A stretch of DNA of 64,000 bases from positions 3,583,001 to 3,647,000 of the forward strand of contig NZ_CP107921.1 of NCBI RefSeq assembly GCF_036014215.1, given 5' to 3'. This stretch comes from Streptomyces sp. NBC_00440 (lineage in GTDB: Bacteria > Actinomycetota > Actinomycetes > Streptomycetales > Streptomycetaceae). Numbering within the stretch: position 1 is the first letter of the stretch; each line of letters starts with the position of its first letter. Both the position numbers and the translations under genes were made by a program. Positions 16,740 to 24,865 of this stretch are shown one piece after another. The notes under the pieces are model-generated. The model saw nothing but the letters and a program-made list of their open reading frames with translations. It was not told where the DNA came from and ran no database searches.

Positions 16740-17879
16740 TTACGGCAGCCGCCTCCGCGCCCGCCACACCAGATACAGCGCGGAGGCACCGGCCGCCACC
16801 CGCAGGACGACCGGCCACACCCCGGAGATCGCGTCACCCATCCCGTGCGCCGGGATCGGTGTGCCCCAGCGCCCGCTGGAGCGCCCCCACAGCCAGACGA
16901 TCCCGCCCGTCAGGGCCAGCCCCGGCAGGCCGAGCACCGCCCACTTCGCCTCGGCGCGGCTGAGCCTGCGCGAGACGTACGCGAGGAGCCAGCCGGCACC
17001 GAGCGCGATCAGCGAGCCGAGTACGGCGCCGACGACCAGCAGCGCCGCCGCGAGCAGCAGGAACGGGCTGGAGAAGCCCGCGGCCACGGCCCGCACCCCG
17101 CCGCCGCCCTCACCGGCCGGCGGCCTGCGGCCGAGCAGCGACCGCCCGCGGCGCGGCGGTGCCTCCACGAACTCACCGTCGGCGCCGTCCTCTTCGGCTT
17201 CGCCGTCGGCGTCAGGACCGTCATCGCCGTCCCCGGACTCCGCGCCGGGCGGCGGTTTGAGTATCTCGGGGATCTCCACCCCGCCGGTGAAGCCGGGCAC
17301 CGAGTCACCGGCTCCGAAGGGTCCCGACTGGATGCGCCACCAGTCGGGTTCGGCGCCGGACGGGCCCAGTTCGTCCTCGCCCGCGAGGTGCGGCGGTGAG
17401 GCGGCCGTCGAACGCGGGGGCTGCGGCTCGGGCTTCTCGCCCCTGCCGAACCCCCATCTGCCGCCCCCGGGCCCGGCCTTGCCCAGCCCCGTCCTGCCCA
17501 GCCCCGTCCTGCCCAGCCCGGTCCGGCCCGGCGCGGACCCGCCGCTGCCGTCCTGCTCCGCACCCGCCGGATCGTTCCGGCGCGGGCGGGGCATCCGGCG
17601 CGCCCGGTCCCGTACGGGGTCGGGGTCCGGTTCCGCCGCGCCCGGCGGGGGGCCGCCGCCCGTCGCCGCCGCCACCTGCTCGGCCGGTGTGCCGAGCCGG
17701 CCGAGGATGCGGCGCACGGCCGCCTCGCCGCCCGCGTCGGCCCCGGCACGCTGCCGGTCGATCTCGCCGCGCAGCGAGGCGACGAGCCGCATCCGGTCGG
17801 CCGAGGTCAGTTGCCGCTGGGCCAGGTCACCGACCCGGCTCAGATAGTCGTAGACGAGCTGATCGCTCTCGATCCCCAC
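16740..17879 (-). CDS. Membrane protein with HAAS-like N-terminus and Pro/Gly-rich linker
   Basis: 379 residues from GTG 17879, giving the start VGIESDQLVYDYLSRVGDLA. Residues 1-75 are helical (RMRLVASLRGEIDRQ, VRRILGRLGTPAEQVAAA) and resemble the HAAS/DUF1700-type membrane-associated domain. A disordered Pro/Gly/Asp linker of roughly 170 residues follows, with three RTGLG repeats. The C-terminus carries about five membrane helices (FLLLAAALLVVGAVLGSLIA, WAVLGLPGLALTGGIVWLWG). Function is unknown. Confidence 0.78.
   Translation of the reverse strand: MGIESDQLVYDYLSRVGDLAQRQLTSADRMRLVASLRGEIDRQRAGADAGGEAAVRRILGRLGTPAEQVAAATGGGPPPGAAEPDPDPVRDRARRMPRPRRNDPAGAEQDGSGGSAPGRTGLGRTGLGRTGLGKAGPGGGRWGFGRGEKPEPQPPRSTAASPPHLAGEDELGPSGAEPDWWRIQSGPFGAGDSVPGFTGGVEIPEILKPPPGAESGDGDDGPDADGEAEEDGADGEFVEAPPRRGRSLLGRRPPAGEGGGGVRAVAAGFSSPFLLLAAALLVVGAVLGSLIALGAGWLLAYVSRRLSRAEAKWAVLGLPGLALTGGIVWLWGRSSGRWGTPIPAHGMGDAISGVWPVVLRVAAGASALYLVWRARRRLP
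17481..17525. repeat. Three 15-bp tandem repeats inside the membrane-protein gene
   Basis: GCCCAGCCCCGTCCT twice exactly and once with two changes. On the minus strand this encodes RTGLG repeats in the linker. Being in frame (15 bp), slippage here would change linker length without breaking the gene. Confidence 0.85.
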
Positions 17880-18261
17880 GGACTCGCACCCCTTCACGCC
17901 GCTCTGCACCGACCGTAGCCGCCCCCACCGCGCACCGTCCGTACCCCCGGGCTCCTTCGCCGACCTTTTCCCCAGCCTTTCCCCCAGCCCGTCCCCCTGC
18001 GCCCTCCCTCCTGCCCCTGCACGGCCCCTGCTCCGCGGCCCTCCGCAGCCCTTCCGCAGCCGCTCCTCAGGGCGTTTCCCGCACCTCGCCCGCCCCCCTC
18101 CGGGCCCTTCCCGCGGCCCTTCTCGCGGTGCTCCCCCGGGTGTCCTGCCCGCCCGTACGGGAGCGAAGTCATCGGGTCCAACGTGGGGCGGTGCGCCATC
18201 TGCCCGTAAATCTCAGTAACGTGGGCCGGATGGGGACCCGTCCGCACTATGGGAGGCGCAC
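17880..18261. other. Intergenic stretch with strong pyrimidine strand bias
   Basis: Between divergent genes. From about 17936 to 18145 the plus strand is dominated by C and T with many CCC and CCCC runs, so the minus strand carries matching G runs. No gene is supported. The last 60 bp before 18262 look like an ordinary promoter/leader with GGAGG at about 18250. Confidence 0.6.
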
Positions 18262-20796
18262 GTGCCGGAACGAACACGCAGCACGCCACCGCGCACCCTC
18301 GCAGAGGCCCTGCGCACCCGCGACGACGCATCCCTGACCGGGCTGCTGCGGGCGCGGCCCGATCTGCTGACACCGGTGCCCAGCGATCTCAGCCAGCTCG
18401 CGACCCGGGCGGGCACCCGCGCATCGGTCGTACGGGCGCTGGAACACCTCGACCGGTTCACGCTCCAGACCGCGGAGGCGCTGGCGGTCGCGCCCGACCC
18501 CGCCCCGTACGAGACGCTCCTCGCCCTCATGGCCGGTGACGACTGCGATCCGGAGGTCGCCGACGCACTGCCGGGCGCGGTCGAGCGGCTCCGCGAACAG
18601 GCGCTGCTCTGGGGTACGGACGACCGGCTCCGGCTCGTCCGCACCGCCCGCGAACTCCTCGCCCCCTCCCCCACGCACCCCTCGCCGACCGGCCTCGGGC
18701 CGACCGTGGCGGAGGCGACCGTCGGGATGTCCCCGGGCCGCGTCCAGGAGATCGTCACCGCGGTCGGCCTCGCGGGTACGCATGACTCGGTCTCCGCGGT
18801 CGCGGCGCTGACCTCGCTGTTCACCGACCGGACCCGGATGTCGGCGCTGCTCGACGAGGCGCCGACCGAGTCGCTGAACGTGCTGAGCAGGCTCGTCTGG
18901 GGCCCGCCGTACGGCGAAGTGGCCGCCGCGCCGACCCGGCCCGTGCAGTGGCTCCGCGACCACGGGCTGCTGCTGCCCGCCAGCGCACGCACGGTGGTAC
19001 TCCCCCGGGAGGCCGCGCTGCATCTGCGCGCCGGGCGCGCACACCAGAGCGCGGCACCACGGCCGCCCGCCGTGCTGCCCGCCCGCGAATACGGTCCACA
19101 GGCTGTGGACGCGGCGGCGGCCGGTCAGGCGTTCACCGCGCTCTCCACCATCGAGGACCTGTTCAAGGACTGGGACGAGGGCGGCCCCGCCGTGCTGCGC
19201 TCCGGCGGCCTCAGCGTCCGCGACCTCAAGCGGACCGCCGCCGCGCTGGACATGAGCGAGCAGCTGGCCGCCTTCTGGGTCGAACTCGCCTACGCGGCAG
19301 GGCTGCTGGCGGCCGACGGCGAGGCCGACGAACGGTTCGCCGCCACCCCCGCGTACGACCTCTGGCTCGACTCGCCGGCCCAGCAGCGCTGGGCCGACCT
19401 GGTCACGGCCTGGCTCACCGCCACCCGTACCCCGGGACTCATCGGCGGCCTCGACCCCAAGGGCCGCGCCCTGTCCACCCTGGGTCCCGAGCTGGACCGC
19501 GCCGCCGCCCCCGAGGTACGCCGCAGAGTCCTGGCCCTGATGGCGACCCTCCCGGAGGGCACAGCGCCCGACCCGGATTCCCTGCTGACCCGGCTGCGCT
19601 GGGAACGCCCGGTGCGCGGCACCGCGTCCGGCCGCAGTACGGGCCCCGGCGCGACAGCGGACATCCCGACGGCCCGCCACACCCATGGCGCGAGCGCCGT
19701 CGGCGATCTGCGCTCGCGCATCGCCCAGTGGACGATGAACGAGACGGAACTGCTGGGCATCACCGGCCGCGGCGCCCTCTCGACGCACGGCAGGGCGCTC
19801 CTCGGCGACACCACGCCCGGCAGCGCCCAGCTCCCGGCCCCGACCCCCGCCGAACTGGCCGCCGCCCGCACCCGCGCCGCCGACGCGATCACCCCGCTGA
19901 TCCCCGAACCGCTCGACCACGTCCTGCTCCAGGCCGACCTCACCGCCGTCGCCCCCGGCCCGCTGGAGCGCCCGCTCGCCGCGCTGCTCGGGGTCGCCGC
20001 CGACGTCGAGTCCAAGGGCGGCGCCACCGTCTACCGCTTCACTGCGGGCTCGGTGCGCCGGGCGCTCGACGCCGGACAGACCGCGGCCGACCTGCACGCC
20101 TTCCTCGCGGCCCACAGCCGTACGCCGGTCCCGCAGCCGCTCACGTATCTGATCGACGACGTGGCGCGGAAGCACGGCCACCTCCGGGTCGGCGCGGCCT
20201 CCTCGTACGTACGCTGCGACGACGACGCGGTGCTCAGCGAGATCCTGGCCGACACCCGTTCCCAGTCACTGCGGCTGCGCCGCCTCGCGCCCACGGTGCT
20301 GGCCTCCATGGCCGACCCGGCCGGGCTGCTCGAAGGGCTGCGCTCGATGGGTTTCGCCCCGGCCGCCGAGTCCGCCGAGGGCGACGTCCTGATCACCCGC
20401 GCCCACGCCTACCGCACCCCGCCACGCAGCGCGCCCGCCCCGGTCCCCGAGGGCCCGCCGGTCCCGGACGATGTCCTGCTGGGCGCGGCGCTGCGGGCGA
20501 TCAGGGCGGGCGACACGGCGGCCACGGTGGTGCACGCCCCGGTACCGGAACACGGCGACCTGCCGCGCACCCCGTCGGCCGAGACGCTGGCCACGGTGCA
20601 GGCGGCGGCGATGACGGGCGCGGCGCTCTGGATCGGCTACGTCAACGCGGACGGCGCGGCCAGCAGGCGCGTGATCGCGCCGGTACGGGTCGAGGGCGGC
20701 TTCGTCACGGCGTACGACCACACCGCGGACGACGTCCGCACGTATCCGCTGCACCGCATCACGGGCGTCGCGGAACTGACCGACGACCCGTCCTGA
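18262..20796 (+). CDS. Helicase-associated protein with WYL-like C-terminus
   Basis: 844 residues from GTG 18262 behind GGAGG. It starts ERTRSTPPRTLAEALRTRDD and is mostly helical. A Helicase_C_3-type domain lies near residues 540-700 (LDHVLLQADLTAVAPGPLER, SSYVRCDDDAVLSEILAD). A WYL-like beta fold is at the C-terminus (ALWIGYVNADGAASRRVIAP, GGFVTAYDHTADDVRTYPLH). It lacks helicase ATPase motifs. In actinomycetes this gene sits beside the XPB helicase, here 814 bp downstream, and is probably an accessory factor of it. Its 3' end overlaps the VanZ gene by 38 bp. Confidence 0.88.
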   Translation: MPERTRSTPPRTLAEALRTRDDASLTGLLRARPDLLTPVPSDLSQLATRAGTRASVVRALEHLDRFTLQTAEALAVAPDPAPYETLLALMAGDDCDPEVADALPGAVERLREQALLWGTDDRLRLVRTARELLAPSPTHPSPTGLGPTVAEATVGMSPGRVQEIVTAVGLAGTHDSVSAVAALTSLFTDRTRMSALLDEAPTESLNVLSRLVWGPPYGEVAAAPTRPVQWLRDHGLLLPASARTVVLPREAALHLRAGRAHQSAAPRPPAVLPAREYGPQAVDAAAAGQAFTALSTIEDLFKDWDEGGPAVLRSGGLSVRDLKRTAAALDMSEQLAAFWVELAYAAGLLAADGEADERFAATPAYDLWLDSPAQQRWADLVTAWLTATRTPGLIGGLDPKGRALSTLGPELDRAAAPEVRRRVLALMATLPEGTAPDPDSLLTRLRWERPVRGTASGRSTGPGATADIPTARHTHGASAVGDLRSRIAQWTMNETELLGITGRGALSTHGRALLGDTTPGSAQLPAPTPAELAAARTRAADAITPLIPEPLDHVLLQADLTAVAPGPLERPLAALLGVAADVESKGGATVYRFTAGSVRRALDAGQTAADLHAFLAAHSRTPVPQPLTYLIDDVARKHGHLRVGAASSYVRCDDDAVLSEILADTRSQSLRLRRLAPTVLASMADPAGLLEGLRSMGFAPAAESAEGDVLITRAHAYRTPPRSAPAPVPEGPPVPDDVLLGAALRAIRAGDTAATVVHAPVPEHGDLPRTPSAETLATVQAAAMTGAALWIGYVNADGAASRRVIAPVRVEGGFVTAYDHTADDVRTYPLHRITGVAELTDDPS

Positions 20797-21526
20797 CGCC
20801 GGACCACCAACGGGACACGGCGGCGGCCGCCTTCGGGGCGGGAGACTTCCGCGCCGCGGGCTTCTTGGGCTGGGGCTTCCTGGCCTGGGACTTCTTGGCG
20901 GGGGACTTCTTTGCCAGGGACTTCTTTGCCGGGGACCTCTTCGCCGGAGCCTTCTTCACGGGGGACTTCTTCACCGGGGACCCCTGTTCGGCCCGCTCGG
21001 CTCGGGCCGCCGACCGCTCGGCTCGGGCAGTCCGCTGCCACCAGTGGGTGCGCCGCGGATGCAGCGCCCGCCCCAGCCGCCGCCCGAGCAGCAGATAGCC
21101 GAGCAGCGCACCCGTGGTGTTGAGGATCACATCATCGATGTCGAACGCGCGCCCGGTGATCAGCAGCCCCTGCGCCGTCTCCACCAGGAGCATCACCACG
21201 GCGGTCACCAGGACCACCCGCAGCAGCCCGCGCGCCTTGGGGATCAGCATGGGCAGCAACACCCCGAACGGCACCCCGAGCAGCACGTTGCCGCCGATCT
21301 GCTTGACCGTGTCGCGGAAGGCCGGCTGGTCGACGTACGTACGGATCGAATCACCGGGTGTGAGGTTCGTATGCGTGAGGTCCACCGAAGCCGCGGAAGG
21401 CTCCAGCGTCACCTTGGCCAGGGCGACGGCGAAGCCGACCATGCAGGCGAAAGCGATCAACAACACGAGGGTGCGCAGCACTGCCGAGCCCCAGGTACGG
21501 CGCTGCAGTCGCGGTTCGGAGTCCAT
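20759..21526 (-). CDS. VanZ-family membrane protein with a histone-like basic tail
   Basis: 255 residues. Residues 1-150 are a VanZ-like membrane domain with four hydrophobic helices (LVLLIAFACMVGFAVAL, VLLGVPFGVLLPML, VVLVTAVVMLLVETAQGLLI, ILNTTGALLGYLLLGRRLG) and the family-typical RAFDIDDVILNTTGA. A tail of about 85 residues follows, built of PVKK, PAKK and PAKR repeats like those of eukaryotic H1 and the Lys-rich tails of actinobacterial HU proteins (HupS/Hlp). The tail is predicted cytoplasmic and very basic. VanZ-like proteins are linked to glycopeptide tolerance in some hosts; the tail is the unusual part. Confidence 0.85.
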   Translation of the reverse strand: MDSEPRLQRRTWGSAVLRTLVLLIAFACMVGFAVALAKVTLEPSAASVDLTHTNLTPGDSIRTYVDQPAFRDTVKQIGGNVLLGVPFGVLLPMLIPKARGLLRVVLVTAVVMLLVETAQGLLITGRAFDIDDVILNTTGALLGYLLLGRRLGRALHPRRTHWWQRTARAERSAARAERAEQGSPVKKSPVKKAPAKRSPAKKSLAKKSPAKKSQARKPQPKKPAARKSPAPKAAAAVSRWWSGVRTGRRSVPRRP

Positions 21527-21609
21527 GACGCAGCGTGTACCCCCGCCGGAATGCGCGACACTGGTGGTTTGGCCCTACCGAAAGCTCACGGCGCGAAGGG
21601 ACTCATGGC

Positions 21610-23307
21610 GTGAATGGACCTCTCATCGTCCAGAGCGATAAGACACTGCTCCTGGAGGTGGACCACGAGCAGGCGGACGCCTGCCGTCGCGCCATCGCAC
21701 CGTTCGCGGAGCTGGAGCGCGCGCCGGAGCACATCCACACCTACCGGCTGACCCCCCTCGGTCTGTGGAACGCGCGTGCCGCGGGGCACGACGCCGAGCA
21801 GGTCGTCGACGCGCTGGTCGAGTTCTCCCGGTACCCCGTGCCGCACGCGCTCCTCGTGGATGTCGCCGAGACCATGGCCCGGTACGGCCGGCTCACGCTC
21901 TCCAAGCACCCCGTGCACGGCCTGGTGCTCACCTCGACCGACCGGCCCGTGCTTGAGGAGATCCTCCGGTCGAAGAAGGTCGCCCCGCTGGTCGGCGCGC
22001 GCCTCGACCCCGACACGGTCGCCGTGCACCCCTCCGAGCGCGGGCAGATCAAGCAGACGCTGCTGAAGCTGGGCTGGCCCGCCGAGGACCTCGCGGGGTA
22101 CGTCGACGGCGAGGCGCACCAGATCGATCTGGACCAGGAGGGCTGGGCGCTCCGGCCGTACCAGCAGCAGGCCGTGGAGAACTTCTGGCACGGCGGCTCC
22201 GGCGTGGTCGTGCTGCCCTGCGGCGCGGGAAAGACCCTGGTCGGGGCCGGTGCGATGGCCGAGGCCAAGGCGACGACGCTGATCCTGGTCACCAATACCG
22301 TCTCGGCCCGCCAGTGGAAGCACGAGCTGGTGAAACGTACCTCCCTCACGGAGGAGGAGATCGGCGAGTACAGCGGTACGCGGAAGGAGATCCGCCCCGT
22401 CACCATCGCCACGTACCAGGTGCTGACGACCCGCAGGAAGGGTGTCTACCCGCACCTGGAGCTGTTCGACTCGCGCGACTGGGGCCTGGTCATCTACGAC
22501 GAGGTGCATCTGCTGCCCGCGCCCGTCTTCAAGTTCACCGCCGACCTCCAGGCCCGGCGGCGGCTCGGGCTCACCGCGACGCTCGTACGGGAGGACGGCC
22601 GCGAGTCGGACGTCTTCTCACTGATCGGGCCCAAGCGGTTCGACGCGCCGTGGAAGGAGATCGAGGCGCAGGGCTACATCGCGCCCGCCGACTGCGTGGA
22701 GGTCCGGGTCAATCTGACGGAGACCGAGCGGCTCGCGTACGCCACGGCGGAGGCGGAGGAGAAGTACCGCTACTGCGCGACGACGGCGACCAAGCGGAAG
22801 GTCACGGAGGCGCTGGTCCGCAAGCACCGGGGCGAGCAGACCCTGGTCATCGGCCAGTACATCGACCAGCTCGACGAGTTGGGCGAGCATCTGGACGCGC
22901 CGGTCATCAAGGGCGAGACGACGAACGCCCAGCGCGAGAAGCTCTTCGGGGCGTTCCGTGAGGGCGAGATCAGCGTCCTCGTCGTCTCGAAGGTCGCGAA
23001 CTTCTCGATCGACCTTCCCGAGGCGACGGTCGCGATCCAGGTCTCGGGGACCTTCGGCTCACGTCAGGAGGAGGCACAGCGGCTGGGCCGGGTACTGCGT
23101 CCGAAGGCGGACGGGCACGAGGCGCGCTTCTACTCGGTGGTGGCGCGGGACACGATCGACCAGGACTTCGCCGCGCACCGGCAGCGGTTCCTGGCCGAGC
23201 AGGGATACGCGTACCGGATCGTGGACGCGGACGAACTGCTGGCGGAGAAGGACTCGGACACGAAGGACTCGGACACGGACGACGGGACGGCTCAGGACGC
23301 CTCCTGA
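21610..23307 (+). CDS. DNA repair helicase XPB
   Basis: 565 residues from GTG 21610 (VNGPLIVQSDKTLLLEVDHE), with AAGGGA 8 nt upstream. An N-terminal XPB-type domain (to about 165) precedes SF2 helicase motifs: Q-like WALRPYQQQAVENF, Walker A PCGAGKT, DEVH box VIYDEVHLLP, motif III LTATLVREDGRESD and motif VI QRLGRVLRPK. Bacterial XPB is a 3'-5' DNA helicase studied in mycobacteria; its cellular task is unsettled. An acidic Asp/Ser-rich tail ends the protein. The helicase-associated gene upstream probably works with it. Confidence 0.94.
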   Translation: MNGPLIVQSDKTLLLEVDHEQADACRRAIAPFAELERAPEHIHTYRLTPLGLWNARAAGHDAEQVVDALVEFSRYPVPHALLVDVAETMARYGRLTLSKHPVHGLVLTSTDRPVLEEILRSKKVAPLVGARLDPDTVAVHPSERGQIKQTLLKLGWPAEDLAGYVDGEAHQIDLDQEGWALRPYQQQAVENFWHGGSGVVVLPCGAGKTLVGAGAMAEAKATTLILVTNTVSARQWKHELVKRTSLTEEEIGEYSGTRKEIRPVTIATYQVLTTRRKGVYPHLELFDSRDWGLVIYDEVHLLPAPVFKFTADLQARRRLGLTATLVREDGRESDVFSLIGPKRFDAPWKEIEAQGYIAPADCVEVRVNLTETERLAYATAEAEEKYRYCATTATKRKVTEALVRKHRGEQTLVIGQYIDQLDELGEHLDAPVIKGETTNAQREKLFGAFREGEISVLVVSKVANFSIDLPEATVAIQVSGTFGSRQEEAQRLGRVLRPKADGHEARFYSVVARDTIDQDFAAHRQRFLAEQGYAYRIVDADELLAEKDSDTKDSDTDDGTAQDAS

Positions 23308-23359
23308 GCGGGCCGGCTCAGCGAGTCGGCTGAGCGAGCTGCCTCAACAGCCCGCTCAG
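23304..23359. terminator. Possible terminator after XPB
   Basis: CTGAGCGGGC and its perfect complement GCCCGCTCAG flank a 36-nt loop that itself contains CTCAGC/GCTGAG pairing. The first arm includes the XPB stop codon and the second touches the end of the short minus-strand gene. Confidence 0.5.
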
Positions 23360-23502
23360 CGGCGGCCGTGTTCGCCGAGGATCATGACGCTGAAGGCGGC
23401 GGACGCGAAGGCCCCGACCGCGCGGACGGCGCTGCGGACGGGGTGGGCCGCGGGGGCACGGGGCGCGGAGGTACGGGCCGCGGTGGCGGTTGCTGTGGTC
23501 AT
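23356..23502 (-). CDS. Putative 48-aa peptide
   Basis: ATG 23502 opens a 48-residue frame: MTTATATAARTSAPRAPAAH, then PVRSAVRAVGAFASAAFSVM and ILGEHGRR. The pattern of a Thr/Ala-rich start and a hydrophobic helix ending in LGEH recalls short streptomycete peptides I have seen annotated, but I cannot name a family. The upstream Shine-Dalgarno is weak. It could be spurious. Confidence 0.45.
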   Translation of the reverse strand: MTTATATAARTSAPRAPAAHPVRSAVRAVGAFASAAFSVMILGEHGRR

Positions 23503-23637
23503 GTATCCATGATGGTTTTCCGGCAGTCCTGAGGCGTCAGGCTGTGGTCGGAACGCGCAGGGCGGACACGTACGACTCAAGACCCATGCGACCCCCTACG
23601 GGATGGGGGCTCGGGACGTGAGGAGAGCGAGGCACCC

Positions 23638-24075
23638 GTGGCGACCCGGTGGAGTCTGACCGTCGACTGCGCGGACCCGGCGGCGCTGGCGCGGTTCTGG
23701 GCGGAAGCACTGGGCTACGTCGAGCGGCCCGCGCCCGAGGGGTTCGCGAACTGGCCGGAGTGGCTCCTGCACCACGGCGTCCCCGAGGACGAGTGGAACG
23801 ACGGCGCCTACCTCCGCGACCCGGACGGGACCGGCCCCGGGCTGTCCTTCCTGAAGGTGCCGGAGCGCAAGGTGGTCAAGAACCGGCTGCACCTGGACGT
23901 GCAGGCCGGTGGCGGCCGTGAGACCCCCTGGGAGATGCGGTGGCCGCGCGTGCTGGCCGCCGCCGAGCGGCTGACCGCCGCCGGGGCGAGGGTGCTGCGC
24001 GAGGAGACGCTCCAGGGCAGGCCGGACCATCTGGTGCTGGCCGACCCCGAGGGCAACGAGTTCTGCGTGGTGTGA
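23638..24075 (+). CDS. VOC (glyoxalase-like) family protein
   Basis: 145 residues from GTG 23638 with GAGGAG upstream. Two beta-alpha-beta units are visible: WSLTVDCADPAALARFWAEA, GPGLSFLKVPERKVVKNRLH and LDVQAGGG, ending in DHLVLADPEGNEFCVV, the usual metal-site Glu region of VOC proteins. This subgroup is mostly uncharacterised; the metal and substrate cannot be assigned. It stands alone, convergent with the TetR gene. Confidence 0.85.
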   Translation: MATRWSLTVDCADPAALARFWAEALGYVERPAPEGFANWPEWLLHHGVPEDEWNDGAYLRDPDGTGPGLSFLKVPERKVVKNRLHLDVQAGGGRETPWEMRWPRVLAAAERLTAAGARVLREETLQGRPDHLVLADPEGNEFCVV

Positions 24076-24124
24076 GCCGGAACGGGCTCGGGAAACGGGA
24101 CGGACTCGGGAAACGGGACGACCG

Positions 24125-24724
24125 CTACGGCGCGGACGGTTCGCGCGGCGGTTTCCAGCCGTGGGCGAGGATGCCGAAGATTTCCTCGACGGCGGCGCGT
24201 GGGTCCTGCCGGCCGCGGGCGAGGGTCGGGATGTCCAGTACGAACCGAGCCAGAGCCACACACGCGAGGTTGTCGTGGTCCACGCCGATCTCGTCGGCGA
24301 TCGCCGCGCTGAGGCTGTCGGTGTGGCGGGTCCACATGCGTTCGGCGTACGCGCGCAGCACCGGCGTGGACTCCACCAGACTGACGAACTCGGCCCGCTG
24401 CGGATGTGCCGCGATCGACAGCCAGGTGTCCAGGACGTGCTGCTGGAGGGCGTCGAGGAAGCTCTGCCCCGGGGCCCGCTGCCGCACGGCGGCGATCAGT
24501 TCCGACTCCCGGTCCTCGTCCTGGTCGAAGACCAGGGCTTCCTTGCCGCTGAAGTGCTTGAACACCGTGGCGGTCGACACATCGGCCGCGTCGGCGATGT
24601 CACGGATGCCCACCTGGTCGTAGCCGCGCTCCAGAAAGAGTTGCAGCGCGGCGTCGCCGATCGCCTGCCGGGTGGCCGCCTTCTTGCGTTCGCGGCGGCT
24701 GACGGGGGGCACGGGCACGGTCAT
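24125..24724 (-). CDS. TetR-family regulator
   Basis: 199 residues from ATG 24724. The N-terminal DNA-binding domain is typical: RRERKKAATRQAIGDAALQL, FLERGYDQVGIRDIADAADV and STATVFKHFSGKEALVF. The ligand domain includes LDTWLSIAAHPQRAEFV. It is divergent from the FAD monooxygenase at 24866 with a 141-bp spacer that should hold the operator, though no clean palindrome is obvious there. It probably represses that enzyme. Confidence 0.93.
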   Translation of the reverse strand: MTVPVPPVSRRERKKAATRQAIGDAALQLFLERGYDQVGIRDIADAADVSTATVFKHFSGKEALVFDQDEDRESELIAAVRQRAPGQSFLDALQQHVLDTWLSIAAHPQRAEFVSLVESTPVLRAYAERMWTRHTDSLSAAIADEIGVDHDNLACVALARFVLDIPTLARGRQDPRAAVEEIFGILAHGWKPPREPSAP

Positions 24725-24865
24725 GACGCGAGCGTATCCGATAGTCGAATCCATAGCTAAGTAGAACCGTTGCACTTTTCTATTGGGCCTGTTTTTATAG
24801 ATGTTGCGACATGGCGACCCACGCCGACCCATGACGACCATCTGCACCGCTTGAAAGGAACCCCC

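Noticed and set aside
18948..21098. A 716-aa open frame over the helicase-associated gene
   Set aside because: Shadow frame with Arg/Pro-rich composition; the real gene in the other frame has clear domains.
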